Below are positions 1 through 8,244 of a stretch of DNA of 64,000 nt, one piece after another. How positions within the stretch are numbered: position 1 is the stretch's first letter; the number at the start of each line of letters is the position of its first letter. Where the stretch lies: contig NZ_VDBO01000008.1 in NCBI RefSeq assembly GCF_005930355.1, positions 62,001 to 126,000 of the forward strand, read 5' to 3'. Both the position numbers and the translations under genes were made by a program. Under the pieces are notes generated by a model. The model did not search any database. It saw only the letters and a program-made list of their open reading frames with translations, and was not told the origin of the DNA. This stretch comes from Paenibacillus sinopodophylli. Its GTDB lineage: Bacteria; Bacillota; Bacilli; Paenibacillales; Paenibacillaceae.

Positions 1-1719
1 TTTTCTTATTTCATGTTCAATGTGATGTCTGAATCGATCGTCCGAAACGAGCTTGAGAATCAGAAAAAAGCGATGGAAAGCGTGAATAGCTATATGACCC
101 GTAAATACGAATCGGTGCAGTCTATCATGCTGGATGTATACAGGAATGAGTCGTTATCGCTTCATCTCGCTTATTTCTTGCAGCATCCATTCGAGGATTA
201 CATGAAATATCAGTTGGACCAATATGCCAATGAGACGAATATCGATATGCCTAAGGGACTCGAGTATTTCGAGAACAAGATGGATGCAGACTCCGATATC
301 AAAAATTTGATGCTGTACAGCTCGGAGAAGCAATTTCTATTCGCTTATAAACAGGGGCGTGTGACAAAGCTGATCGATACGAACGCTTCCCGTTCCTATA
401 TACCTGATGCGATGGCACTTGAGAATGCAATGGTATCGGTTCCGAACGAATGGGTTCGCAGCGCAATCGATCAAGATGACCCTAAGCTATATGCGATGCG
501 TGTGTCGGTCACGGATAAAAACTCACTAAAAAACTTAGGGCAATTGCTCGTTTATTTCAATTCGGATCGAATTAAGAGTGCGCTGGACAGCTATAAGGAG
601 CAATTGAAGGGTTATATCATTGTACTTGGACCGGCCGGACAGGTGCTTTTTGATTCCTCGGACAAGTATTATGGAGCTAAATATCCATACGCGGATCAGA
701 TCGATTCTCTATACAATACAGCTATGCTGGAGGAAGAGTCTTATGTGACGACGCTGACTCAGAACCAAGCCGGCTATTTGGTTGTAGGTGTAGCGCCCAA
801 AGCTGAGGTCGCGGCTGCTTATGATGGGCTGAGGCGTACCATTATTCTAATTAGCGCTGTTTGTATTGTGATGGTACTGCTGGTACCTGTGCTGGTCGTT
901 ATCAATTTCGCCAAACGGACCAACAAAATTATTCGATTTATGCGGAAGGTGGAGAACGGTGATCTGTCTGCGCGTATCCAAGACGAGAAGGAGGACGAGC
1001 TTGGTCAAATATCACGCAGCTTTAACGATATGCTTGATGAGCTGACTCGCCATATCGACCGCGTCTACAAGGCAGAGATCAAACAGAAGCATACGGAGCT
1101 TGCTGCGCTTCAAGCGAGGGTGAACCCCCATTTTCTGTACAATACACTGGAAGTCATTCGCATGCGTGCCATATCACAGGGCGCTAAGGATGTTGGGGAA
1201 ATGATCTATAGCTTGTCGGTTCTGTTCAAAAGCTTCGTCCAGCCAAAGGGCGAGAATACATTGAAGGACGAGCTGGAAACTTCACGCCTTTATCTGGAGC
1301 TGTTCCGTATTCGCTATAAAGATAAGCTGTCCTACGAAATTTGCTGTGACGAAGCGTTATTGCAACGAAGCGTTATGCGAATGGCGCTCCAGCCGATTAT
1401 CGAGAACTACGTTGTACACGGACTTGAACCGCGCAGGTTGGATAATCGAATTCGAATTCAGGTGCTGCAAGTGGAGGGGCGGGTTCGCATTCAAGCAGAA
1501 GATAACGGCAGAGGTATAGATAGCGTCCGTTTGGAAGCGATTCGGGAGTCGCTTGATGCTGTAGAGGAGTCGGGTGAATCCTTCGGCCTGCGCAGCGTTC
1601 ACGAGAGGCTCAAGCTGCTCTATGGTGTGGAGTATGGACTTGAGATTACAAGTACGCCGGACGTTGGTACGATCGTGACGTTTGAATTTCCAGATACGGA
1701 GGACAAGCAGCATGTATAG
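1..1719 (+). CDS. YesM-family sensor histidine kinase (5' partial)
   Basis: Membrane sensor kinase of the sugar-responsive YesM type. The reading frame is open to the first base, so the true start and first membrane helix lie outside the window. The visible part has an extracytoplasmic sensor region (to about residue 275), a hydrophobic membrane segment at about 278-298, a HAMP domain, then a His_kinase motif NPHFLYNTLE with the phospho-accepting His near residue 373, and a HATPase_c domain with NGRGI and FGLRSVHERL motifs. It overlaps the response regulator start by 8 bases, so the pair is translationally coupled. Together they probably sense an external sugar and switch on the downstream transporter and glycosidase genes. 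The ligand is inferred from context only. Confidence 0.93.
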   Translation, partial: FSYFMFNVMSESIVRNELENQKKAMESVNSYMTRKYESVQSIMLDVYRNESLSLHLAYFLQHPFEDYMKYQLDQYANETNIDMPKGLEYFENKMDADSDIKNLMLYSSEKQFLFAYKQGRVTKLIDTNASRSYIPDAMALENAMVSVPNEWVRSAIDQDDPKLYAMRVSVTDKNSLKNLGQLLVYFNSDRIKSALDSYKEQLKGYIIVLGPAGQVLFDSSDKYYGAKYPYADQIDSLYNTAMLEEESYVTTLTQNQAGYLVVGVAPKAEVAAAYDGLRRTIILISAVCIVMVLLVPVLVVINFAKRTNKIIRFMRKVENGDLSARIQDEKEDELGQISRSFNDMLDELTRHIDRVYKAEIKQKHTELAALQARVNPHFLYNTLEVIRMRAISQGAKDVGEMIYSLSVLFKSFVQPKGENTLKDELETSRLYLELFRIRYKDKLSYEICCDEALLQRSVMRMALQPIIENYVVHGLEPRRLDNRIRIQVLQVEGRVRIQAEDNGRGIDSVRLEAIRESLDAVEESGESFGLRSVHERLKLLYGVEYGLEITSTPDVGTIVTFEFPDTEDKQHV

Positions 1720-3232
1720 AGTGTTTGTAGTGGATGATGAGCCGTTCATCATTGAAGGCTTATACGATATTATTGATTGGTCAGCGTTTGGTCTGGAAAT
1801 TGTCGGCTCTGCGGAGAATGGGCAGGATGCTCTTGAGGCACTGAAGGAGTCCGCTCCTGATATTCTGCTTACGGATATTTCCATGCCGGTTATGGATGGA
1901 TTGACGTTGATTCGCGAGGCTAGGCAATTCCGTCCTGACTTAAAGGTTATTATATTGAGCGGTTTTAATGATTTTGACTATATCAAATCAGGTCTGAAGC
2001 TTGGTGTAGAAAACTATCTGCTCAAGCCCATTAATATCGATGAGCTTCAGGAGACGCTGGCTAATACGATCGACAAGCTTAATACGACCAGACCGGATCG
2101 CCTGTTCAGTGATTATGATATCCGGATTCTGCGAGATAATATATTGTATCGCTGGCTGACTGGTCGCATTGCGCCGAATGAGTTGAACGAGCGTACGGAC
2201 ATGCTTGACATTAGGCTGGATGCGCCATATCTTATCACCGCCGTCATTCGAACAGACAATCAATTCGAGCCATCCTATGAAGCGGCACAGCGACTTGCTT
2301 TACAGGACCCTGCTATGCTTCCATTCGTAGATATTGACGGTGATCTCGTCATCGTATTTATGATCGATGACCCGGAAGCAGGCAAAGCGAAAGCGATGAA
2401 TGCGCTGGACAACATGCAGAAGTGGCTGGCACCAAGTCCGCTGCGTATCTCGCTTGGGAGTGTTCAGGTGATGGGAATCGAGGCTCCTCAAAGCTACGCC
2501 CATGCCAAAAAGGCGCAGGAGTATTTCTTGCTGCTGGATGAGCCGACTATTATCGAGTACGATGCGCTCTCGCATCGAAACGGCACCGATAATCCGGCTG
2601 CGCGGCCACTGGATTGGGCTGCTTACTCCAAGCTGATTAAAGCGAAAGAGCTGGACATGCTTCAAGCTGCGATTGACGCAGAGTTCGAGCGCTACCAACA
2701 GCTGGAGGGTGTAACCCCAGCTTATATTCAGAGTATGGCAATCGAGCTGATGATCAGGTTCAAGATGGAGCTCAAAGAAATCAAGCAGGCGGATCAGCCG
2801 GAGTTATATAAAGCGGGGTTTGCCCAAATTATGCAGGCTGATTCGATTGAAGATTTAGCTGCAGTCGTCAAGGATGCGGCTGCTTTAACTGTTGATTCAC
2901 TTATGCGTGATGTGAAAAGCCCGATTATTCAGCTGCTGCTCGGCTACGTGCATGAGAATTATGCGCAGGCATTGTCGCTAAAGTCGCTCAGTCAGCAATA
3001 CAACATTCATCCCGTGTATCTCGGACATTTATTCCAGAAGGAAACAAACGAGACCTTCACGGAATACATCAACAAATACCGCATAGGCAAAGCAAAGGAA
3101 ATGCTGAAGGAAACACAATTGAAGGTACAAGACATTGCACGGCAGGTTGGCTACTGGGAGACCGGCTATTTCTACAAGCAATTTAAGAAATATGTAGGGA
3201 TTTCGCCGACTGATTATAAAGGACTGCTCTAA
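1712..3232 (+). CDS. AraC-type response regulator (YesN-like)
   Basis: Two-component response regulator of about 506 residues. The N-terminal receiver domain has the acidic pocket VVDDE (D8, D9), the phospho-acceptor D55 in LLTDISMPVMDG and the conserved Lys in LLKPINID. A long linker follows, then two AraC/XylS helix-turn-helix motifs at the C terminus (LSLKSLSQQYNIHPVYLGHL and VQDIARQVGYWETGYFYKQF). The ATG at 1712 is chosen over an in-frame TTG at 1682 because GGAGG sits just upstream and the receiver domain begins at once. It pairs with the overlapping kinase gene and is the likely activator of the mannoside operon that starts about 200 bases downstream. Confidence 0.93.
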   Translation: MYRVFVVDDEPFIIEGLYDIIDWSAFGLEIVGSAENGQDALEALKESAPDILLTDISMPVMDGLTLIREARQFRPDLKVIILSGFNDFDYIKSGLKLGVENYLLKPINIDELQETLANTIDKLNTTRPDRLFSDYDIRILRDNILYRWLTGRIAPNELNERTDMLDIRLDAPYLITAVIRTDNQFEPSYEAAQRLALQDPAMLPFVDIDGDLVIVFMIDDPEAGKAKAMNALDNMQKWLAPSPLRISLGSVQVMGIEAPQSYAHAKKAQEYFLLLDEPTIIEYDALSHRNGTDNPAARPLDWAAYSKLIKAKELDMLQAAIDAEFERYQQLEGVTPAYIQSMAIELMIRFKMELKEIKQADQPELYKAGFAQIMQADSIEDLAAVVKDAAALTVDSLMRDVKSPIIQLLLGYVHENYAQALSLKSLSQQYNIHPVYLGHLFQKETNETFTEYINKYRIGKAKEMLKETQLKVQDIARQVGYWETGYFYKQFKKYVGISPTDYKGLL

Positions 3233-3234
3233 TG

Positions 3235-3256
3235 AAAGGCTGAGCTGTCCTTTTTT
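3235..3256 (+). terminator. Weak terminator after response regulator
   Basis: AAAGG and CCTTT arms with a 9-base loop, followed by six T residues. The stem is short, so this may be a partial stop between the regulatory genes and the structural operon. Confidence 0.35.
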
Positions 3257-3329
3257 CTTTAATTTGTACAGCATACCTTTAATTTGTTGCCTATTTGAAA
3301 ATCGTTACATCCGTTATTTTTAAGTTAGC

Positions 3330-3355
3330 CCTTTAAACGCGAAGCGCGTGAAAGG
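3330..3355. promoter_or_regulatory. Inverted repeat upstream of the transporter operon
   Basis: A compact dyad: CCTTT, then ACGCG-AAG-CGCGT, then AAAGG. There is no T-tract, so it is not a terminator. It lies 75 bases before the solute-binding protein start. It could be an operator or a 5' leader hairpin; the sequence does not decide. Confidence 0.45.
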
Positions 3356-3429
3356 ACAAGCCATAAAGTAAGCGTATGCTTACGCAATCAGATTCTGCTT
3401 CGAAACACAATACGGGGAGGATTTACAAA

Positions 3430-4899
3430 ATGGGTAGGAAGACAAAAAGCTTTACGGCGGCGCTTTCGCTGCTGCTGGTTATGTCAATCGTACTAAGCGC
3501 ATGCGGAGGTGGCAAAAACGAAAGCTCCGAGGGCACGGCTGAGAAACCAGTCGAACTGATCTGGTACACAATTGGTACGCCGCAGAAAGACGTTAACAAG
3601 GTTATGGAAGAAGTAAGCAAGTATACAGCTGAGAAAATCGGTGTAACGGTCAAAATGAACATGATCGACTGGGGCGATTATTCACAGAAGCTTCAAGTGA
3701 TGACAGCTTCCGGTGAAGCGGTAGACATCATGTTTACATCTTCATGGGCATTCGATTACGTTCAAAGTGCTAGAAAAGGCGCTTTCATGCAAATCGACGA
3801 TTTGTTGAAAGAGCATGGACAAGGCATCATGGAGACGCTTGATCCTGCATTCCTTGAAGGCTCCAAAATTGATGGCCACAATTACGGCATCCCTGCCAAC
3901 AAAGAGCTTCCTGCCCAAGAGGTATGGCGCTTCAACAAGCAGTACGTAGACAAATACAAGCTGGACACTTCGAGTGTGTATACGCTTGAAAGTCTAGAAC
4001 CGCTGCTCAAAACGATTAAAGAAAACGAGCCGGACGTTTATCCGTTCGCCGTTGACAAAAACCAAATGCCTTACGTGCCATACGACTATGTCATCGAGAA
4101 GCTTCCAATGGCAGTATCGCTGGACACAACCGACTACAAAATCGTAAACGTGCTGGACACGCCAGAAATGAAGCAAATCCTAAGCACGATGCACAAATAT
4201 TATAAAGCAGGCTACATTCCAACTGAAGCTGCAACAATGGATTCAATGACAGATGTACAAACGACTGGCAAATGGTTCGCGGACCGTGCGACATCACAGC
4301 CTTTCGCTGACAACCTCTGGTCGGCAAGCTACGGCTACCCTGTCGTATCAACACCTGCAAGTGAAGCACTTATCTACAACTGGTCTGTAATGGGCTCGAT
4401 GCAAGCGATCTCGGCTAACTCCAAATATCCGGAGAAAGCGATGGAATTCCTTAACCTGTTGAATACAGATCCTGTACTTCGCAACATGGTGGATTCCGGT
4501 ATCGAAGGCGTTCACTACAAAAAAGCTGGCGACAACGTGATGGAGAACCTGGACGAGTCGAAAAACTACGATATGCCAACATTCTCACTGGGTAACGTTA
4601 TGCTGACTTACCTCAACACAACTGACCCAACGAATAAGTGGGAAGAGTTCAAGAAGTTTAACGATGCAGGCGTTCAAGCTCCGCTCCTTGGCTTCAACTT
4701 CGATACATCGAAGGTAACAACGGAAATCGCTTCCGTGAACAATGTAAAAGAAGAATATTGGGCAGCTCTTATGACAGGTACAGTAGATCCTGAAACGTAT
4801 CTAGCGCGTGCTAACGAGAAATTCAAAGCAGCCGGCCTAGATAAAATTATGGCTGAAGCGCAGCGCCAGCTTGACGAGTGGAGAGCAGCGAACAAGTAA
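3430..4899 (+). CDS. Sugar ABC transporter substrate-binding lipoprotein (LplA-like)
   Basis: Extracellular solute-binding lipoprotein of about 489 residues. The start at 3430 follows GGGGAGG, while an in-frame ATG at 3376 lacks a ribosome site. The N terminus is a lipoprotein signal: positive MGRKTK, a hydrophobic stretch, and lipobox LSAC, followed by a Gly-rich tether. The body resembles family 1 sugar-binding proteins, and the C terminus (from about FDTSKVTTEI) resembles the DUF3502-type tail common in Paenibacillus LplA/YtcQ proteins. It is the first gene of the transporter and glycosidase operon. Because the downstream enzymes are mannosidases, the ligand is probably a mannose-rich oligosaccharide; this is inference. 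Confidence 0.93.
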   Translation: MGRKTKSFTAALSLLLVMSIVLSACGGGKNESSEGTAEKPVELIWYTIGTPQKDVNKVMEEVSKYTAEKIGVTVKMNMIDWGDYSQKLQVMTASGEAVDIMFTSSWAFDYVQSARKGAFMQIDDLLKEHGQGIMETLDPAFLEGSKIDGHNYGIPANKELPAQEVWRFNKQYVDKYKLDTSSVYTLESLEPLLKTIKENEPDVYPFAVDKNQMPYVPYDYVIEKLPMAVSLDTTDYKIVNVLDTPEMKQILSTMHKYYKAGYIPTEAATMDSMTDVQTTGKWFADRATSQPFADNLWSASYGYPVVSTPASEALIYNWSVMGSMQAISANSKYPEKAMEFLNLLNTDPVLRNMVDSGIEGVHYKKAGDNVMENLDESKNYDMPTFSLGNVMLTYLNTTDPTNKWEEFKKFNDAGVQAPLLGFNFDTSKVTTEIASVNNVKEEYWAALMTGTVDPETYLARANEKFKAAGLDKIMAEAQRQLDEWRAANK

Positions 4900-4907
4900 A
4901 CAAGTGG

Positions 4908-4948
4908 GAAGGTATGATTCGGATGCTCGGCATCTGATTCATACCTTC
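4908..4948 (+). promoter_or_regulatory. Intercistronic hairpin between binding protein and permease
   Basis: A near-perfect 19-base-pair stem (two mismatches) with a TCG loop: GAAGGTATGATTC to the left, GATTCATACCTTC to the right. A short TCTC follows rather than a T-run. Such hairpins between binding protein and permease genes usually stabilise the upstream mRNA or cut read-through, giving more binding protein than permease. Confidence 0.7.
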
Positions 4949-4980
4949 TCTCATTAATCTGACAGCAGAGAGGTGATTAC

Positions 4981-5919
4981 ATGGGAGCCTTTGGGCGATT
5001 TTTCAAAAATATGAATAGAAATGCGGCAATGCTGGTCATGGTACTGCCAGCCACGCTATGGTTCATCTTCTTCTCCTACCTGCCGATGGCGGGCATGATT
5101 ATCGCATTTAAGGAATACCGCTACAGCCGTGACGGATTTCTCGCGAGCATCATTGAAAGTAAATGGGTCGGCTTGCAAAATTTCAAGTTTCTATTCAGCA
5201 CGAACGACGCTTATATTATTACGCGCAATACGGTAGTCTACAACATCTTCTTTATCGTACTAGGACTGGTTATAGCTGTCGCGATGGCGATCATGCTTGC
5301 TGAGATTACGAATAAACGGCTTGCAAAAGTCTATCAGACGGGTATGTTCCTCCCTTACTTCCTATCTTGGGTAATCGTCGGCTATTTCGTATTCAGCTTC
5401 CTAAGCTTGGATCGCGGCGTTGTTAACCAAGTGGCTGGCTGGTTCGGCATTGATCCGATGAACTGGTACTCTGACCCCACTTATTGGCCGATTATTATTG
5501 TCGTCGTTTTCCTATGGAAGTCGGTCGGCTATAACAGCGTCATCTATTTAGCAGCTATTATGGGTATTGATAAGTCGCTATATGAAGCAGCAATGATCGA
5601 TGGTGCCAACAAATGGCAGCAGATTCGCAACATTACGCTTCCGATGCTGACGCCGCTCATCACGATCTTGACGCTGCTTGCAATCGGCAAAATCTTCTAT
5701 GCGGATTTCGGTCTATTCTATCAAGTCCCGCGCGATTCGGGTACGCTCTACAGCGTAACGAACGTTATCGATACTTATGTATACCGCGGACTTAAATCGA
5801 CAGGTGAAATTGGTATGAGTACGGCCGCTGGTCTTTATCAATCGCTTATCGGTTTTGTTCTTGTTATTACATCAAATGGCATCGTACGTAAATTCAATAA
5901 AGACAATGCGTTGTTCTAG
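4981..5919 (+). CDS. Sugar ABC transporter permease (LplB-like)
   Basis: Inner-membrane permease of 312 residues with about six transmembrane helices. The N-terminal FKNMNRNAAMLVMVLPATLW is typical of LplB/YteP permeases. The ATPase-contact EAA loop is seen as YEAAMIDGANKWQQIRNITLP at about residues 201-221. The start follows GAGAGGTG. It would pair with the next permease as a heterodimer and with the upstream lipoprotein. No ATPase gene is present in the operon, so it probably uses a shared MsmX-type ATPase encoded elsewhere. Confidence 0.93.
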   Translation: MGAFGRFFKNMNRNAAMLVMVLPATLWFIFFSYLPMAGMIIAFKEYRYSRDGFLASIIESKWVGLQNFKFLFSTNDAYIITRNTVVYNIFFIVLGLVIAVAMAIMLAEITNKRLAKVYQTGMFLPYFLSWVIVGYFVFSFLSLDRGVVNQVAGWFGIDPMNWYSDPTYWPIIIVVVFLWKSVGYNSVIYLAAIMGIDKSLYEAAMIDGANKWQQIRNITLPMLTPLITILTLLAIGKIFYADFGLFYQVPRDSGTLYSVTNVIDTYVYRGLKSTGEIGMSTAAGLYQSLIGFVLVITSNGIVRKFNKDNALF

Positions 5920-5973
5920 ACATGAGGGCCTGACGGCCTGATAGGCTCGCATTGCGAAGGGAGGAAAACCGTT

Positions 5974-6891
5974 GTGTCTGCACAAACGACGAAAGGCCGC
6001 GATTTTCATAAACTGACACCGGTTTGGAATGTAGCTTTTCATGCCGTAGCCGGTATATTTGCATTACTCTGCGTATTTCCTTTTTTGTTCGTCACCGTTA
6101 TATCCTTTACAGATGAGTCCACCCTCGCGAAAAATGGCTACCAGCTGTTTCCTGAGAAGTGGAGCGTAGAGGCTTACACTTATTTATTCAAAGCAGGCGA
6201 TCAGCTTCTGCGCTCCTATGGCGTGACGATTGCAGTAACGGTTATCGGAACGGTTATCGGAGTCGTATTTACGGCGCTGTTTGCTTACGCGATTTCACGA
6301 CATAGCTTTAAGTATCGCAACTTCTTTGCCTTCTTCGCCTTTTTCACGATGTTGTTCAATGGCGGACTAGTACCGACTTATATTGTCGTTACACAACTGT
6401 TAGGCCTTAAAGATTCGATATGGGCGCTTATTCTGCCGCTTGCGGTCAACGCCTTCTATATTATGATTCTACGGACGTTTTTCTCTACGATGGTGCCTGA
6501 TGCGATTATCGAATCCGGTAAAATCGACGGTGCAGGAGAGTTCGGGATTTTTTTCAAGCTGGTGCTGCCTTTATCGCTGCCCGGCCTTGCTACGATTGCT
6601 TTGTTCAGCACGCTCGGCTACTGGAACGATTGGTTCAACGCGTTGCTGTACATTAACACGCCGAATTTAGTGCCCCTTCAGTCGATGCTGATGCGGATTG
6701 AAAATAGTATGCAATTCATTATGCAAAACTCGCAAAATGCGTCGCTCAGCATGGGCGTCTTGCAATCGATGCCGCAGGATACGTCGCGTATGGCGATGGT
6801 TGTGCTTGCAACGGGTCCAATCGTTTTCGCATATCCGTTCTTCCAGCGTTATTTCATTCAAGGCTTAACGGTTGGTGCCGTTAAGGAATAA
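5974..6891 (+). CDS. Sugar ABC transporter permease (LplC/YtcP-like)
   Basis: Second permease, 305 residues, starting at GTG behind GGGAGG. Hydrophobic helices span the protein; the EAA-type loop is near IIESGKIDGAGEFGIFFKL, and the C terminus ends YFIQGLTVGAVKE, a hallmark of the CUT1-like YtcP/LplC group. Spacing to the neighbours is short (54 and 33 bases), consistent with one mRNA. With the upstream permease it forms the membrane channel of the importer. Confidence 0.93.
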   Translation: MSAQTTKGRDFHKLTPVWNVAFHAVAGIFALLCVFPFLFVTVISFTDESTLAKNGYQLFPEKWSVEAYTYLFKAGDQLLRSYGVTIAVTVIGTVIGVVFTALFAYAISRHSFKYRNFFAFFAFFTMLFNGGLVPTYIVVTQLLGLKDSIWALILPLAVNAFYIMILRTFFSTMVPDAIIESGKIDGAGEFGIFFKLVLPLSLPGLATIALFSTLGYWNDWFNALLYINTPNLVPLQSMLMRIENSMQFIMQNSQNASLSMGVLQSMPQDTSRMAMVVLATGPIVFAYPFFQRYFIQGLTVGAVKE

Positions 6892-6924
6892 TTACGATTC
6901 TCTCTCTAAAGGAGCATACCGAAT

Positions 6925-8244
6925 ATGGAACAATTCCGTTTACCGAAAATACCGATGCCTGAGCTGACACTGCCTAAGGCGGTACAAGATGTGCTGGCGG
7001 AAGCTGAGCAGAAGCTTGCACATCGCCCTAAGCTGCTGCAACTATTCAAAAACTGCTTTCCGAATACGCTGGAAACGACGACTAAGCTAATGGACGATGG
7101 CACTACCTTCGTCATTACGGGTGATATTCCCGCTATGTGGCTGCGTGATTCCGTGGAGCAGGTCATCCACTACGTTCCTTTTGCGAAAGAGGACAAGGAT
7201 GTTCAGCGCATTATTGGCGGCTTAATCAAGCGCCATATGAATTATATTCAAATCGATCCTTACGCGAATGCGTTTAATGAGACAGCCAATGATTGGCACT
7301 GGAATACAACCGATGAGACGGAAATGTCGCCGTGGGTTTGGGAGCGCAAGTTCGAACTCGATTCAATTTGCTTCTCAATCCGCCTTGCACATGCGTATTG
7401 GAAGGAAACCGAATTGACCGACATTTTTGATTCAAGCTTCAAAGCAGCGATGCGCAGCATCGTAAAGCTATGGAAAACCGAGCAGCGCCACTTTGAGCAA
7501 TCGCCTTATCGATTCGTGCGGGACAACGGTATTCCGACAGACTCGCTGCGCAATGACGGCTTGGGCATGCCTATTAATTATACGGGCATGATCTGGTCGG
7601 GCTTCCGCTCCAGTGACGATGCTTGTGATTTCCACTACAACGTACCTGCTAACATGTTCGCTGTAGTCGCGCTGCGTCAAATGAGAGACATTGCGGAATG
7701 GGTATTCCGTGACATGGATTTCGTGAAAGAGCTGAAGAAGCTTGAGGACGTCGTAGATCACGGTATTCAACTGTATGGCATATACCAGCATCCTGAGTTT
7801 GGCCCAATCTATGCTTATGAGACAGACGGCTTCGGCAACTACTGCTTGATGGATGATGCAGGTACGCCGGGCTTGATGTCGATTCCATACCTTGGTTATA
7901 CAACGGCTGAAGATACGATTTATCAGAATACAAGAAACTTCGCGCTGAGCAAAAGCAATCCGTTCTATTACGAAGGTACAGCGGCCAAAGGAATCGGCAG
8001 TCCGCATACCCCTCCAGGCTACATCTGGCATATGGCGTTGTCCATGCAAGGCATTACGGCTGTAAGCAGCGAGGAGAAGCTGGCTTTGATCGCAATGCTG
8101 GAGGCGACGGACGGCGACACAGGTTATATGCATGAAGGCTTCCACGCCGATGATCCATCCGTATTCACGCGCAAATGGTTTGCATGGTCGAATAGTTTAT
8201 TCGCACAGCTTGTTTACAAGGCGATGAAGGATGAACTTCTATGA
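6925..8244 (+). CDS. GH125 exo-alpha-1,6-mannosidase
   Basis: Glycoside hydrolase family 125 (formerly DUF1237), 439 residues, the usual family length. Characteristic motifs seen are DIPAMWLRDS near residue 70, then RHMNYIQIDPYANAFN and, further on, RNDGLGMPINYTGMIWSGFRSSDD. Known members are inverting exo-alpha-1,6-mannosidases acting on N-glycan or yeast-mannan backbones. There is no signal peptide, so it acts in the cytoplasm on imported oligosaccharide. Its stop overlaps the next gene by 4 bases (ATGA), which indicates coupled translation. Confidence 0.93.
   Translation: MEQFRLPKIPMPELTLPKAVQDVLAEAEQKLAHRPKLLQLFKNCFPNTLETTTKLMDDGTTFVITGDIPAMWLRDSVEQVIHYVPFAKEDKDVQRIIGGLIKRHMNYIQIDPYANAFNETANDWHWNTTDETEMSPWVWERKFELDSICFSIRLAHAYWKETELTDIFDSSFKAAMRSIVKLWKTEQRHFEQSPYRFVRDNGIPTDSLRNDGLGMPINYTGMIWSGFRSSDDACDFHYNVPANMFAVVALRQMRDIAEWVFRDMDFVKELKKLEDVVDHGIQLYGIYQHPEFGPIYAYETDGFGNYCLMDDAGTPGLMSIPYLGYTTAEDTIYQNTRNFALSKSNPFYYEGTAAKGIGSPHTPPGYIWHMALSMQGITAVSSEEKLALIAMLEATDGDTGYMHEGFHADDPSVFTRKWFAWSNSLFAQLVYKAMKDELL

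Noticed and set aside
7468..8145. Minus-strand open frame of 225 codons inside the GH125 gene
   Set aside because: It is an antisense shadow of a strongly conserved glycosidase gene; the amino-acid pattern is not protein-like and no ribosome site is present.
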